Assembly: GCA_031216445.1 (NCBI GenBank)
Contig: CM062200.1
Coordinates: 10,481,001 to 10,545,000 of the forward strand
Origin: Lateolabrax maculatus
Taxonomy: Eukaryota; Chordata; Actinopteri; Acropomatiformes; Lateolabracidae
Reading direction: 5' to 3'
Length of the DNA stretch: 64,000 bases
A program made the translations under genes and the position numbers. Positions 33,932 through 47,043 of the stretch are shown in pieces (position 1 is the first letter of the stretch; the number at the start of each line of letters is the position of its first letter). The notes under the pieces were generated by a model that worked only from the letters and a program-made list of their open reading frames with translations, did not search any database and was not told the origin of the DNA.

Positions 33932-34279
33932 CTAATACATACCCATACAATCCATTTCTGTGTGCATACAGCAGATTCATAATGTGAAGCGTAAATGCAA
34001 TTAAGTTAAATCTCCTCTAGATATGATATGAATACAAGATGTCTGTTTATAAAACAAATCAGAGAGCATGTTTCTACAGATTTAACCCTAGATGGTTCAT
34101 AAACACAGCTACACTATAGATGGAGGAAAAATACTATACAGCAATTCATGCTTTCACAAATCCAAAATCCATATCTGACTGTTTCATGTCGTTCTGTCCT
34201 TTTTGTCACAATAACATATAATATCAGAGTCATTTGCTTATTATTGACTGCACCAAGACAAGTTACAGCATTCAAATAT
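33591..34279. other. Short intergenic spacer between NMT and svil
   Basis: It holds TG- and CA-rich patches (33734-33758 and 33901-33933) and no exon. The spacer from the NMT polyadenylation signals to the svil CpG island is under 1 kb. Confidence 0.6.
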
Positions 34280-34335
34280 TAGATTAGATTAGATTAGATT
34301 CAACTTTATTGTCATTACACACAGTTATGTATAAT
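34280..34335 (-). mobile_element. LINE-like 3' tail with ATTAG tandem
   Basis: A short tandem of ATTAG (four units, 34281-34300) leads into TTCAACTTTATTGTCATTAC and ACACAG. This is the reversed 3' end shared by many fish LINEs. There is no coding remainder. Confidence 0.5.
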
Positions 34336-34439
34336 ATGTTTTCCTTCAGACCACACAACAGCCATTAACTACTACTAGAAGGCATCCTTCTAATAATTCT
34401 GAAACAGCGTAATAAAATATAAAACCACGAAGTAAAGAT

Positions 34440-35460
34440 ATCATCTAAGCCTGAGCAGCAGGAGGCGCTGCAGCCCCAACATGCAGAGACCGCAGAGCGC
34501 GTGCGGACCTCTCCGGCGCTGCGCTTTTTCTTTTTTTCTTTCTTTTTCATTTCTTTTTTTTTTATATTTATCGCTGAACGTCGTCCAATGGGACTCGGCG
34601 CTCGGCAGGAGCGTGGGCGTTTACCAGACGCGCCTGAACGCAGCACGGCTCCACGACCAATCAGACGCGAGAAGGCATTTTGAGTTTGCAGCCGGTGGAG
34701 GAGCTGCCCGGTCCTCCCCCCTCCTCCTCCTCCTCCTCCTCCTGCACCCTGCCCGGGCAGCACAGAGCCGCGTCTCCCCCCCCTCCCTCCAGCCTCTCCT
34801 CAGCTCCAGCGGAGGGTGAGCCGGACTCGTTTCCCTCTCGAGTGGACGGCCGCCGGACCCGTTTCCCACGCTTCCTGTGTCCTGTAACTCCGCCGTCTCC
34901 GCCGGTTGGTCGCTCGGCTGCCGGTGACGTGCGGCGGTTGAGACGGCGGCTTTGACAGGAACTTTCCAAACAAACAACAAAAACAAAAAAACATAAGAAA
35001 GCTGTTCGCGGTATCTTGTCTGAAAAAGAAAGAAAGAAAGTCTCACAAGGGTCCCGCGGTGCCGTCCCGGCGGATGCTGTGCTTGCAGACCCCCGTACAG
35101 GACCGCAGGTAAGTCGTGCGCGGCACCGACCGGCTGCTGCTGTTGTAACTTTGCAAAGTGAGCATGTTCCTGCAGCGTGACTTGACTTTTTTTTGATTTT
35201 TTTGTTGTTTGTTGCTGTGGCCCGAGCCGTGAGCTTCCTCTGAACGCTGTGGTGGGTGTTTGAGGAAACGCTCGCCTGTCGCAGTCGTGCGTTTCGGCAA
35301 CAACAACAACAACAGAAAAGAAAAGAAAGAAAAGTGATGAATTGATACGGTGCGTTGTTTTGTGCCGCCGCGCTCGCAGCCTCAGCAGCTGTCACTGCGT
35401 GTGTCAGCTTCCTTCCTTCATCGCTGGCCCGGTTCTCACGGTTACAGAAGTAAAACTTTT
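34440..35460 (+). promoter_or_regulatory. svil: CpG island, probable svil promoter
   Basis: GC and CpG content rise sharply relative to both flanks. Two CCAAT boxes (34585-34589 and 34657-34661, the second in ACCAATCAG, an NF-Y-type context) precede a (CTC)n tract at 34722-34743 and a CpG-dense exon ending at a CGCAG|GTAAGT donor (35108/35109). There is no TATA box at a suitable place. The next plus-strand gene is svil, so I assign the island to it. Promoter activity is inferred. The 244-codon minus-strand open frame across the island is a GC artefact. Confidence 0.75.
34830..35108 (+). other. svil: svil noncoding exon 1 (5' end approximate)
   Basis: The 3' boundary is a near-consensus donor (CGCAG|GTAAGT). 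The 5' boundary is a guess, taken downstream of the CCAAT boxes. An ATG at 35073 opens an 11-codon frame (MLCLQTPVQDR) up to the donor. Joined directly to 47044 it would stop at a TGA after nine more codons, before the svil start, so it would be an upstream ORF. Confidence 0.5.
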
Positions 35461-36533
35461 ATTCAACATTACTTAACATAACCCTTCTGATGTTTCGTCC
35501 TGCACTTGCCTTAGTGACACGCAGCTTTCATCGTTTTGCTGAGACTTCAAATGCACGAGGAGGAGAAAAAGCCTTAATACTCCGTTGTGTTTAGGCTGTT
35601 TTGTTTAGGCAGTCCTTCTGTCACATATCAAGTGACAACAAGTCCAGGCCAGCTGGTTTTATCCTTTCACCCGCTTTCTTACTTTGGACAAACTGGTCAA
35701 CAGATACTAGTTGAGTCTGGTGTTTCTTTTGCCCCATTTTCACAAGCAGGGCTGAAGCCCTGGACGGTCCCTTTGCAAACAGTGACAGGCAGGGCTGACT
35801 TGTTCAAAACCACCTGTGAAAACAAAGTGCCAGAGCTGAAATGTCCTCTGGGCCCTCTGTCACTATAGACCTTAAAAGGGTTATGATAGTGTCACTGCAG
35901 ACAAGATTATGTAAGTTGGCGCTAAAACAGCTTGGAATCAAAGTCATGTTTATCTGTGACTGTGCAAATACCTGCGAACTGCTTGGGTAATGTGTGCATT
36001 GGAGAACAGATGACACTTGTTTGATTTCCTTTGAATTACGGTGACTGTGCTCTTTGTGAGGCGTGGCCTGTGTTTATTCAGTGTGTATTTATTTCATTTC
36101 CTGTGATTTTAAATGAGCCTGGCTCTTATCCCTTGTCACCAGGCTGTGAATTTAGAGGTTTATGTTCAAAATAATGTAATTTTATGGAGAAAAAGTATAT
36201 AACCTGAAGTTCATTACACTGTATCTTGTATAATTGTGTCCCCAAAAGATTTAACGTCTTCCAAAAAGAGCTAGAATTTCTTATAATGTGTTCTATCAAT
36301 CATTAAAGAATAGCTGTTACTTTTTTCTCAAGTGGTGAATAGAATGAAACTCATTGAAGCTTTATGTCCAAGGGCTATGGTATTTGAGGCTTGCTAGACT
36401 GTAATTTTGTTTCATTGTACAGCATCTGAGTCGCTTGTGTCACAACAGGTTTCCCAAGACCTTCCTCAGCCAGCTGGTGTTGAGCAAGACAAAAAGAAAA
36501 ACTGATGCATGCCTTGATAAGGCATACCCCGTG

Positions 36534-36568
36534 TCTGTCTGTCTCTCTGTCTGTCTGTCTGTCTGTCA
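36534..36568. repeat. (GTCT)n microsatellite
   Basis: About eight GTCT units with one CTCT interruption, in svil intron 1. Confidence 0.9.
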
Positions 36569-38781
36569 GGCACTGTGCAGGGCAGCACATGTTTGTGTTT
36601 CCCTTTAACTCATTAACACCGGAGCTGCGTTGTGTTGCTGTTGGGAAATAACGGAAAGTTGACAAAAGCACAGTCGCCACTGAGCAATATCCAGTCTGTG
36701 CAGAGCAGCTGGAGCAGAACGTTCGCAGAGAGCGGCTCCTGTCATACTTTTTTTTTTAATTTTTTTTTTATCTCTCGCCTACGCAATTCTGCTGCTCTCT
36801 ACCTGCCTCTTCTGTGGACCATGTAAAGACCCCAAACAAAGAGACAGACGCTCCATTGTTGTTGGACAGAAGTAGGTGTTATGTGGTTGTGGTAAGTGTT
36901 ATCATTCACCTGAACGCCTCGTGTCAGTCTGGGTGTGGCGTTGCGTTTCCCCCTGCAGGGATCTTGTTACTCGAGCAGGCTTTTGGAGGGCGGAGGAGCG
37001 TGCTTTGGATAAGGGCCCCCGCTGCAGAGACTTGTCTTGTTCAACACTGGAACATCAACTTGTTATTCATTTCTTTTCCAGAGAACGCTGTCATGAGTGT
37101 GACTGTGGATCTAGTTTCAATTCCTGGATCACTAATATTACAAGAATGCTATAGCAAGGAATTCAAGGGTCTAGATCACAGCCCGTCCTCTAAAATAATT
37201 GTGCTTTTCACAGTCTAAGAAGTAATATCTTCAGTGAAAAACGGTCTACACTTAAAATATGTGTGATGTTGACTGCCTCCCCTGGGCAAGCTTAAGCACT
37301 GATTTACTTTAACCTCAAAAACTGAGGGACTAAATCTTTGCCTTGTTGTTTTTTGGCTTCTGGGAGGACTTTCCCTCCTCTCAAAGCTTCAGGTAATGGT
37401 CTCTCACTGGGCTGTTTTGCCTTCTGTCTTGAAGGTGTAAGTCTGAGATTTATTTATTTTTTTGGCACTGTGAATGTACCACCCACAGAGTGCTCCTTAA
37501 CTGAAAAGAAATTGAAGGGATGTAAATAACCCTCCTGTTAAATTAGGGTAGTAAGTTAGTTTTAAATGGGTAATTAAGGTTTTTAACAAGGCTTTAAGAG
37601 GGAAAGACCCAAATTAAGTACACTTGTGCACCCAGAATTGCTTCAGTTTAGATCAGAAATAGCAAAGATTTCAATTAATAAGTAAAAAGTAATATGATGC
37701 TCAAGCATCTCCTACATGTGTTACTTAACAGTTAAGTAACACTTGGCTGCAAAAAGTCTGCCAAAAGATCCACCCACTCAAGGCCATCTCTCTGCTCTCT
37801 GTAGGTCTGACCTATCCTCTCTCCTCCGCTCTCAGCAGGGTTTGATGTCGGCTGCACAGCCAAGAAGTTCTGTAGTAAAAATATTTATATAAAGCAGAAG
37901 GGATGTGACAATGTGAGCAATAGGAACTCCACAGGGAAAAGTGCTAGGGGTTACCCTCAGGCTAATCTCCACTAAGACATATTTATAAACCCAGCTAGCC
38001 GTTAGAGTGGACCTATTCCAGCTTTGTCATGAAGACGCTAACTGTATTTGGTCAGCAACTGCACAGCCAAGGCCCACTTCAATGACGTCTTTAACCAGTG
38101 TAATATTTGTGTGGCACATAAACATATGGTTGTACTTCAGACTTTCATTTGATTTTCGCACACATAATAGTTTCCATGCACAGGGGCAGCCCAGGGCCCC
38201 TCTCCATACTGCATTTCACTTTGTTTTAGCTCCATGCCAGAGCAGACTCTCATCTGACACCACCGTCAACTGAAAATAAAACCTCGGAGTGTTTTGAATC
38301 TATGTTCGAAACGAGTGAGTTTATGGGCAGCCTTTTCTGTGCATGTCAACCAGGGTTTCATTGCCTTTGTGACCACGTGAGTGACAGATGTTGCCATTAA
38401 ACATCCATTAATAAAACATGCACAAACAGAATCTTTGCCAACCATATGTAGGGATATAGTAAAAGCATTGTGCTTAAACACAGCAACATTTTTAATGCAA
38501 ACTAAAAATTGGATGCAAAGGTTGCCTTGAATAAGAACGTATTCAAATAATACCACCCCTAGTTCAGCTTATTCTTAAAATTTTATTGCCAGTAAATTTT
38601 ATGTGCAGTTTGTATACTGTACTATGATTTCAAGCATGTTTCTGCTATAGTGCCATAAATGCCAGCTTCACAGTATTTGAGGAACTGCATGTATTTTAAG
38701 GTTGAATCCTTGTGATTATCTGTTAAAGAGAGTGATTAGTTGATTATTCACATTAAATGAAACATTTGATCAACTACCAAA

Positions 38782-38828
<47 letters not shown>
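38782..38828. repeat. (CAT)n microsatellite
   Basis: About 15 perfect CAT units, ending 13 bases before the family C MITE. Confidence 0.97.
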
Positions 38829-38840
38829 ACATGTTGTAGC

Positions 38841-39169
38841 TGTTTAATCCGCACAAATACTAAGCAGAGGCTTTGGCTGGTCCCGGCCAAGAAAAACATT
38901 CTGGCACAATAACTCCCTGAGAAAAAATAAAAAACCTTTGACTTTTGCACGGATTAAACAAACAAGATATAACATGTTAATTAGTGAGCTTGTAGGCAGA
39001 TGTGGTTAGCTTTGGACGGAGCCAGGCTCACTAGTTGTTTGCCCCTGTTTCCAGCCTGTATGCTAAGCTAAGCTAAGCGGCTGCTGGCTGTAGCTTCATA
39101 TTTACCGTACAGTCATGATCGTGGTATCGATCCTTGGCAAGAAAGTAAAACGTCAAACAATTCCTTTAA
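38841..39169 (-). mobile_element. MITE-like family C, reverse copy in svil intron 1
   Basis: The right end reads ACGTCAAACAATTCCTTTAA, matching the inverted-repeat terminus of the copy at 29903. Inside are AACATGTTAATTAGTGAGCT and GCTAAGCTAAGCTAAGC, diagnostic words of the family. The far terminal part of the element is missing. Confidence 0.7.
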
Positions 39170-42100
39170 ACTTGACACAAACCCAGCGTGTACCTCATTA
39201 AGCAACAGGTTATATTTATCCTTTATTCAGCATTTTAGGCATTCCATATTGATATTTACAGGACATGGAAAAAGACTGATAGTCCCAATGGCCTGCTGTG
39301 TTTTTCCACTTAAAAGAGTTTAGTTGGCATTAAATGGTTAATACCAGTACTGTTAATACTCCATCTCTCAGCCATAACCCATCCCCCTGCCACATAAGAG
39401 ACCCCCTAAACCCCTCCACCCCCCTGCTCAGTAGCATTCCAGCTGGCCAGATGGTGTCTGCTCTGCGCAGTGGACACCAGAGAGTCAAGAGAAAGAAACC
39501 CCACGAGCAGGATTCTCCGGATGAGACTTTCCACCCAACAGACCCCCGCCCCCCACTCATGTCGCCGTCTCTATTGGTTCAGTCTTGTGTGTATCTTACA
39601 GTCGGCCTTCCTGGGGGTTGAAGTCCATGTTGATAAGTTGTTGACAAGCGGAAAAATCGCATTAGACTGTTTCTAGGGAGAGACAGCTCTGTGGTTATTC
39701 TGTGGTGAACTGTGAGCAGCGGTGACAATAGAAATCACTAATTTCTGTGTTAAACCCAAGAAATGAGACACAAAGAAGTCATACCACAGTCACAACATGT
39801 ACACTGGGATTCCTGCACGTACATAATTATCAGTCCTACTCAAAATGGCTAGTTGAAACAGCTTCGATTAAGTGTACTGGGGAATGACCTGGTCAGTTTT
39901 CAAATTTTTCACTCTTTCCATCAAAAGTTGGCAAAGTGAATGCCCTTGAAGTGTTGCTGGAGTGATGCGATGCTTTCTGTATGTCAGAGTGCAACAAAGG
40001 GTAGCGATCAGTATGAGGGTAGGTGCCCTAACTGTAGCTATTTCAGTACATCTGTCCCATTAAAATAAAACAAAAAACAAACAGTGTGGGTGTTTGCTCC
40101 TGGCCCGCATTAACTCGCTAAAAGGAATCCAACGTAGCACATTGTGTGTTGTGTATATGTGAGTATGCATGCACATGATCTCCTGGCTAGATAAAGCCCC
40201 GCAAACCCCACCCTCCCCACTCCACACTCCAGCTTCCATGATTGCAGCCTTGTTGGAGAGCCAGTGTGTATTTCTGTCGGGCCGCCTTTGTGTCAGTGTG
40301 CGAATTGGCTTGTTTGCTCTCCCATACGTCACATTTAGTGGCTCCTTTGAATGCAGCATACAGAAAACCGGAAAGCTGGGACAAAGAGCCAGCCTGTTTT
40401 TAAAAAACAAGGGAAAAAAACACACAGATGTTCCCATGTGTTAAACCTTAAAGCTTTATTGAGTTTGAATGACACATGCTGTTGTCCTCCTTGACATAGA
40501 TTTCAAGGAGGGGAAGCAGCACACTTTCTTTGCCTGGTGACAATGGTAGCTCCGCCTCAAGCAGGTCAGTACAGTTTTTACAGTGTCAGTTACTAAGGCA
40601 AAGCAGACTACAGGCATGAGTACCCACGGGGTTGTTATGTCAACTGCCTTTCGGGTGACTGGCCGCAGTCAGCAGGACTTCTGGTAAAAGGGATTTGAGG
40701 GAGTTTGTGTCTGTGTGAGAAAGAAAGGGGAGTGAGGGAGGGAGAGGGAGGGATGGATTAGACTTAGGCCCTGTTTTTTGCCCCATCCTCTCTCTGCTCC
40801 TCTGCACCAGCAGCAGATCTTGTCTGCCCTCCAACCCCCGTACCACCAGACTGGGGCCCCCTGGCACCCTGGAGACACATGCCCCACAAAGCCATCACAT
40901 CCACCCCCACAAAAGCCCATTCTCTCCTCAGTCCCTTCCATCTTCTCTCCTCTTTTCCTCTGCTGTGACCTCGTCCTTATCCTGTCGTACCCACCCTTCT
41001 TCTGCTCTTTTGATCCCTCCCTATTCCCTTTTTGTATCCTCTTCCCCCTTCCTTCCTCTGCATTTCTTTCCTTTCGCTTCATACCCTTCTCCTTTTCCTA
41101 TTTTTCTTGTGGCTCAAAGCCAGGGAAGCGTTGAGTCATGTGAATGAAGAGCTTTTGCCATGTTAGACAAACACACCGCTCCTGCCAGAATCAGCCTTTG
41201 AAGCTTACTCAGTGGAGGCCCATTTTAACAGGATGAAGTGTTGTGAGCCTTTATAATTGCAATTAAAACTTCATTCTGCCAGCGGTTTCAGGCAGGGTAC
41301 TTAAACTGCCTTAAGTGCTGAAAAATTGCTTTTTAATGAGAAACAGCATTGGCCACTCAGTATGTGGTTGATTGTTGTATGAGGGTGGCTTAAAAAAGTG
41401 TGACACACCCTAGTCCCGCCCCGCTCCCTGACTGTTTTCTGATCCATGTGCTGGGTTGAATAGATCTGTTAGAAGTCAATGCTTAATGTACAGTATGTGG
41501 AAGATGGAGTTATTGGATTTTGGACTGGTGACCCCTACTCTGGCTTATCTGCTTTCAGTGGTTGGTCATATGATCTGCTTGAAGTCGCACACATGCACAC
41601 AAACATCAACATAATGTAGCCTATACTGTACAAATCACAGGACACATGCTTTTTTTTACACTTCAACAGTAGTCTGGTATGTAACTTCTTCTGGATGCAT
41701 ATTGAACAGAATAGCTGTAGGATGTTATTTTTCTTTAACCCTAAATATTTTCTTATTGTAGCTTTCTGTACACTGCAACATTGGTACTAAGATTTGGGAT
41801 AGTTAGGGAAACACATTACGCAACCAACCCTCAGAGCAAGGAAACAATAAAAGTCACTCAGATATCCTGTGCAGTGAAATTGTCGATTGCCTCTGCATTG
41901 AAGATACTTATGTATTTTGTTGTGCTCCTCTATGGTCCCTGAACTTGGCTGAAAATTCCCCAGAGCTGCACCAGCTGAAGAACTTTGATTAAAAATGGAC
42001 CGCCAGTCTGTTTTTGCCTGCTGTCTTTGAAATCTGTGCACTGGCACCTGGTTTTCTCTGTGGAGCAAAGTTTCCACTCTCCACCCTCTTCCCCTCAGGA

Positions 42101-43595
42101 AGAACGTGTGTCAGGAGCTGGCTGTGTCTTTAACTGCCTCCTCTCTTTTTGTACAGCGAAGGAAAGTTGATGTCTTAAAGTCTCTGTGATGCTTGCGGTT
42201 ACTTTATGTGGATTCCTGAAGGTTTACAGTGGCAAAATGTTGTCATAATACAAAGTGTTGATGCTGAACAGATACCATGTGCACTGTCCATTTGAAGTGT
42301 GAGTAACTTTGCAGAGGTGTACATTTTAGACCTAATAACTGTCAAAATGCAGGCAGTTTCAGGTGTAAATCTCTGTGGAGTTAACTAAAAGCTTGAAAGT
42401 AAGATAAGAAAAGATAAAAGACTCATGGAGCTATTCCAGTAAAGCTTCTGAGACAGTGTCTAAAAATTGGACACATTTGTACAATAGTTTGTGTCTGCCT
42501 TTGGTTGTTAGCTCTATATGTTCCATTAGTGCTGTGACGCCTATCATTAAATTGAGAGCTCTGGGTTCTGTGGTAAAACTGGGCAGACTGTCTGTCATAC
42601 GACCTTAAATGTTTGCTAAATAAAGCTTGCATGCACATTGCTTGGACCTGGGCCGATGGAATGACCTTGTTATCACCTATTCAAGCTTTACTTTGGGTGT
42701 TACTCACTTGAAGAGAGAGCCCGAATTTTTATACAGAGAATCCGCTACTTTTCCCATTCAAACCCACTGTTTATGAGTAGGGTGTAGTCTGCATTCCTGA
42801 TCTTTCCTCTTATATGGACATGTCAATTCTGAAGAAAAACACAGACTGATGGGCTACAGGTCAGCTTTTGCCTCTGAGGCACCTTTCTGTCTGGCCCTGT
42901 CTTGGAATGAATCAGTAGGTTAATGTGTATGTGTGTGAGGTATTCTTTACCATAAGAAGCCTGCTTCTCATTGCTTCATCCATGAAGATAAGGGTCAGTA
43001 GGTGGGGTAACAATGGCATAATGCAATTTGTCTTGTTTCTTCAGGTGTTTTAGTTTACTCACCTTTATCCCAACTAGGGGCATTTCTAACCTGCACTTGC
43101 AGCAAAGAGGTCCTAAAGGTCCTTTAGCTAAAAGTAATGCATACATGGTTAAAATTGATTGATAAAACAAATGGATAAAAAGTTCAAATAGTTGGCTAAA
43201 AGTAATGCATACATGTTTGAGATAATTGAAAGTAATGTTTAATTAGTTCAAATATTTTGCCAAAAGTACTGGATAAATGGTAGAAATAGATAGCTAATAA
43301 ACATAAGTAATAAACAGCTGAAATAGTTTATAATGGATAAGTAGTTGAAATGTCTAACTTCTGCTACTCCAATTAGTAGTTGGTACCAAACTGACTTTGT
43401 TGCAAAAACAAGTCTGATTGTATAGTAGTCTATCAGAAAATGACCCTAATTCTCACTTGATTTATTACCCCAGTAAACATTCTTGTAATGAGTTTATGGT
43501 CTCAATCGCTAGTTTCAAGTCAAGTACAGCATGATGTTCATTTAGTAAATTATGGTCAAATTTTGAGTAAAATAGACAAAAAAAAGTATTGTATG

Positions 43596-43822
43596 GTTTA
43601 GAGCGGGGCTACCTTGTGATTGACAAGTTGCTACCATGGCAACCGCTAATCAGGATAGAGGCAGCGCAACCCTCTTGTCAAAATAACGACACTTCTGGCT
43701 CCAAAAAACTAGATGGCGACAGTGAAAACGCCAAACTTTCATCTTCAAAACGGCCATCCACAAACCAATGGGTGACCAATGGTGCTACGTCCATGTATTT
43801 TTTTTTATAGTCTGTGGTTTTG
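43596..43822 (+). repeat. Dispersed fish repeat, family B (copy 2)
   Basis: Holds GTGATTGACAAGTTGCTACC, AGATGGCGACAGTGAAAACG and, at the end, GCTACGTCCATG, a T run and ATAGTCTGTGG. Its reverse complement aligns by words and order with 6650-6810. Located in svil intron 1; non-coding. Confidence 0.65.
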
Positions 43823-46800
43823 AAATGTCTTTGAACTCTCTTGGCCGTTGCAACTTCTGCATTTGTGACGTGTTGCATTTGTTCATAGGTCTAGAACAGC
43901 TATTATGTAATCTAAAGTAACAGCTTATAATACCTTGTGGTCTTTGCAGAAAAAGTAAATATTTAAAAACAAGATCATCATGGAGTACTTACAAGAGGAG
44001 ATGATGACACTAAGTGCTGTTTTGAGTGCAAAAGGGATGTCTGGCTTTTGAACCCATTCAGAGCTCTGCTCTGCCCTTATCCATCCTGTCTCTCAAGAGA
44101 GTTTTGGACACTTGCCAGGCTTATTAGTAACATTTCCTGATTAATTGAGTATTTTTGAAGGAGGAAATGGGCACGGTCAGGAAGTGACACACTTGGCCTT
44201 TGTTGAGACAGATCTTCCTCTCGTATCCAGTAACAACTCCCAATGGGCAACAAAAGGTCAGAGAACACGCTAGTGACTTGAAACACTCCATTTGTTTACA
44301 TGCCCTAGAGGAGCAGAAATAATATTGCCTGTATGATTTTGCAGGTGGGACTGGTATAACTACATACTGAGCAAGACAGATGCAGTGAATCAAAAGCCAT
44401 CCATGGAGATTTTCTGTTCATTCTGTCCATCAACAAACCCCTTAATTGTGATAAATGTGACACTGAGTGCCTTTAGGACAGTCAGGCCCGAAAAAGCACA
44501 CTTATCTACTTTAATGGAAATGGTAGTGGATATGTCTTTGTCCCCTCCAAAACCACCTTTATCACCATATACTGAATCAGTACTGGCACATCTTATTCAA
44601 AGCCCTCTTAATGTGTTTTGGTCCTGCACATTTTTGTTTTCTACACTTGTATTTCTGAAGAAATAACCATAAATAGGTAAAGACCCCCTTGGGGTGTTTT
44701 GGCAGTGTAAAACGCCTACCAAAACAAATAATCTTGGTTGAGTTCACATTTGCTGATAGGGGTGATGATTTTTAAATTATGACTCACAACTGTGTTTTCA
44801 GTCCCCTTTGTTGCTTAAAATAACACAGGCAGCTTCCAAACAAAGCAGCCTCGATGTTCTGGGTCTCCATGGACAAGCTTTAGCGTACTGTTTAGCACTC
44901 CTTTTATAGGTAGTGACCTAGGTGAATTATGTAAGCATGTGCATAGTCCTGAAATCAACATCCAAACTCAGAATGGCTTTGCCTTCATAAGGCAATTCAC
45001 AGGCTTCAGTTTAAACCCCCAAACAAGTCATGTTAAAGACATCTGCATTTGTCTTTGATGAGGAGAACAACCGTTTGCCTAGGACTGAACCAAAACAGAC
45101 CTTATCTTGAAATGCTGAACTTTTTAACTCTAGAGCAGAAATGTATGGGTAGTAGTGGATTTACCACTACCAATGGTTACGACTGCATACTTAATAGGCC
45201 ATTTGGTTTTCATATTATGCAGTAAATTCAATTTAAAAAGCTTTATCCTCATCTGATCCTGGTTACATTCCTAGACTATGTTCTAGTTTCTGTTCTGGCT
45301 TAAGTTTAATTGGCTATGGATACTTTTAGCTGGACTAACTGGAATGGAAGCGATTGGTGCAGATTTGTTAATCTAACAAACAGATGTTCAATTTTACATA
45401 GTGTAGAGCATACATTTCCCAAAGTGTAGGTGTCTTGGACATCTCCAGGTTTATAACAAGGAGCAGAGAACATGTAATCGTAAGGCAGAGTTACAGTTTA
45501 TGGTGAGACTAAATTTAAATTTACACAAGGGAGGCCCTGTTTAGCAGAGCACTGTTATGTTAGGTGGAGGACGTATAGGAGAAGTCAAGGTAAAGACACA
45601 CAGATACATATCCCCAACATATACACTGATTTCCTGTGTAATATTTTAAAGGCCTATCTTTTAAGGGAGACCAAGAGTCCTGATTCTGGGTTGGTTTTAT
45701 AGCCCTGCAGGTGGTCAGGGGTCAGAGGGGGTGCACTCGAGATTTGTTCAAGCTTGTCATCGTTATAGAAAAAGCTCTTGGAGTCAGCTCATTTATTACA
45801 CCTTATAACCAGACTCACCTCTCTTTTCCCTCTTGCCTTGACCCCTTCTTCACTTTCCCTCTTCCTCCTTAGCTCTCATTACTAACATTGTCCAGAAACA
45901 GCACTCTCGTTTATATTTTTCCCATACCCCTGTCCATAAATGTAAGAGCCAATGTGCTGCATTAACTAATGCCCTTTAATGTGAAGGGATACCAGAGGGT
46001 TACTTTAAACCCCTGCCCCTCTGATATAAAGATACCTACTTTTATTAATTCATTAATTTATTTTATTAATTTTAATCAATTTATTTCTCTTCTTCTTGGC
46101 TCTTGACAGAAGCCCCAAAGAATCGTAAGCTCACTTGCACTGTGAGATGTCTGTGGAAAAGCCCCTGTGCTTGGCGTGGAGCAATCAGAAACTGCGCACA
46201 CATAATTTTTATCGCTGTTGTCAGCTGGCGATGCATTTAAGTGAGTGCAGTTTTCAAACCTCTGCATCCAAGCCATGTGTGGTTTTCTGCTCTGTGAATA
46301 CTTAATGGAACAAAATGAGCTCAACCCAACCTCCTAATTTTTTACCTCCTAAATTTAACTCACTTGGTATTGAGAAGTCAGAAGTTATTAAATAATGCAC
46401 TTCTTTATTGTGCTAGATGTGAAAAGGAGATGTTAAACCGATTTTCAGGGACACGAGGCTGAAGCCTGTCCAAACAAACATTGAGAAGCTGTGTAGGTTG
46501 CAAGTCTCACAGGGCTAACACAGGCAGGCAGACAATCACACATCACACTTACTTGTAGGAGCAATTTAGACTTTCTCATGCATTATGTTTGTAATAAATA
46601 CAGAATCATTATGAGGTGGGATAATGTTCAAGAGGCGATTAGCCCAGGCACAAAGCCTCAACTAAGTATGGAATCAAATGAGAGGAAGATGTAATTTGAT
46701 GTGTGATTCCCACTTTCTCTCCCTTTCTCCTCCCTCTTTCCAACTGGCTCCAAGTGAGTTGAAGGAATAGAGGTTATATGAGAGTTTCACTGCGGTGGTC

Positions 46801-46839
46801 GGCTGTCTTTGTGCAGAGCTGGCTGACATCATTCTCACA

Positions 46840-46882
46840 GGGGGGTGTGGGGGGTGTTTGCTGGGGCTGGGGCAGGGCAGGG
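46840..46882 (+). promoter_or_regulatory. G-rich tract upstream of svil exon 2
   Basis: At least five runs of three or more G (six-G, six-G, four-G, four-G, three-G, three-G) lie within 43 bases, ending 160 bases before the start-codon exon. The composition allows a G-quadruplex on the plus strand and could mark an alternative internal promoter. Function is inferred. Confidence 0.4.
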
Positions 46883-47043
46883 CTTGGCTCGGCTTGGAGC
46901 TCTACAGCTCAGCCAGTTTCCTATCAAAGCTGGAGAAGTATGTCTTAGTGCATCCAGTTTTACACAGTTTTAGAGTGCCTGTCATCTGAAATTGCACTCT
47001 ACGATCATGACCCACTAATGATGTCTTCCTTTCTTGTTTGCAG

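Larger units (their letters stand above)
35109..47043 (+). other. svil: svil intron 1 (about 11.9 kb), no coding exon seen
   Basis: The boundaries are GTAAGT at 35109 and TTGTTTGCAG at 47034-47043. Open frames within are not supported by splice sites in a usable phase. Contents include a (GTCT)n tract, a (CAT)n tract, two repeat elements and a G-rich patch, all listed separately. Alternative first exons could be hidden here, because svil genes in vertebrates use several. Confidence 0.5.

Noticed and set aside
34661..35395. 244-codon minus-strand open frame
   Set aside because: It lies wholly in the CpG island, is low-complexity (Arg, Gly, Glu and Ser runs from CTC and CCG repeats), and has no resemblance to a protein family. 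Stop codons are rare here because of GC content.
39334..39621. 95-codon plus-strand frame with Pro/Ser-rich sequence
   Set aside because: A C-rich intronic patch without an acceptor in a suitable position or conserved motif.
40669..41082. Minus-strand frame rich in Arg, Lys and Glu, and its plus-strand counterpart
   Set aside because: A purine/pyrimidine-biased region inside svil intron 1. Both strands are open because of composition.
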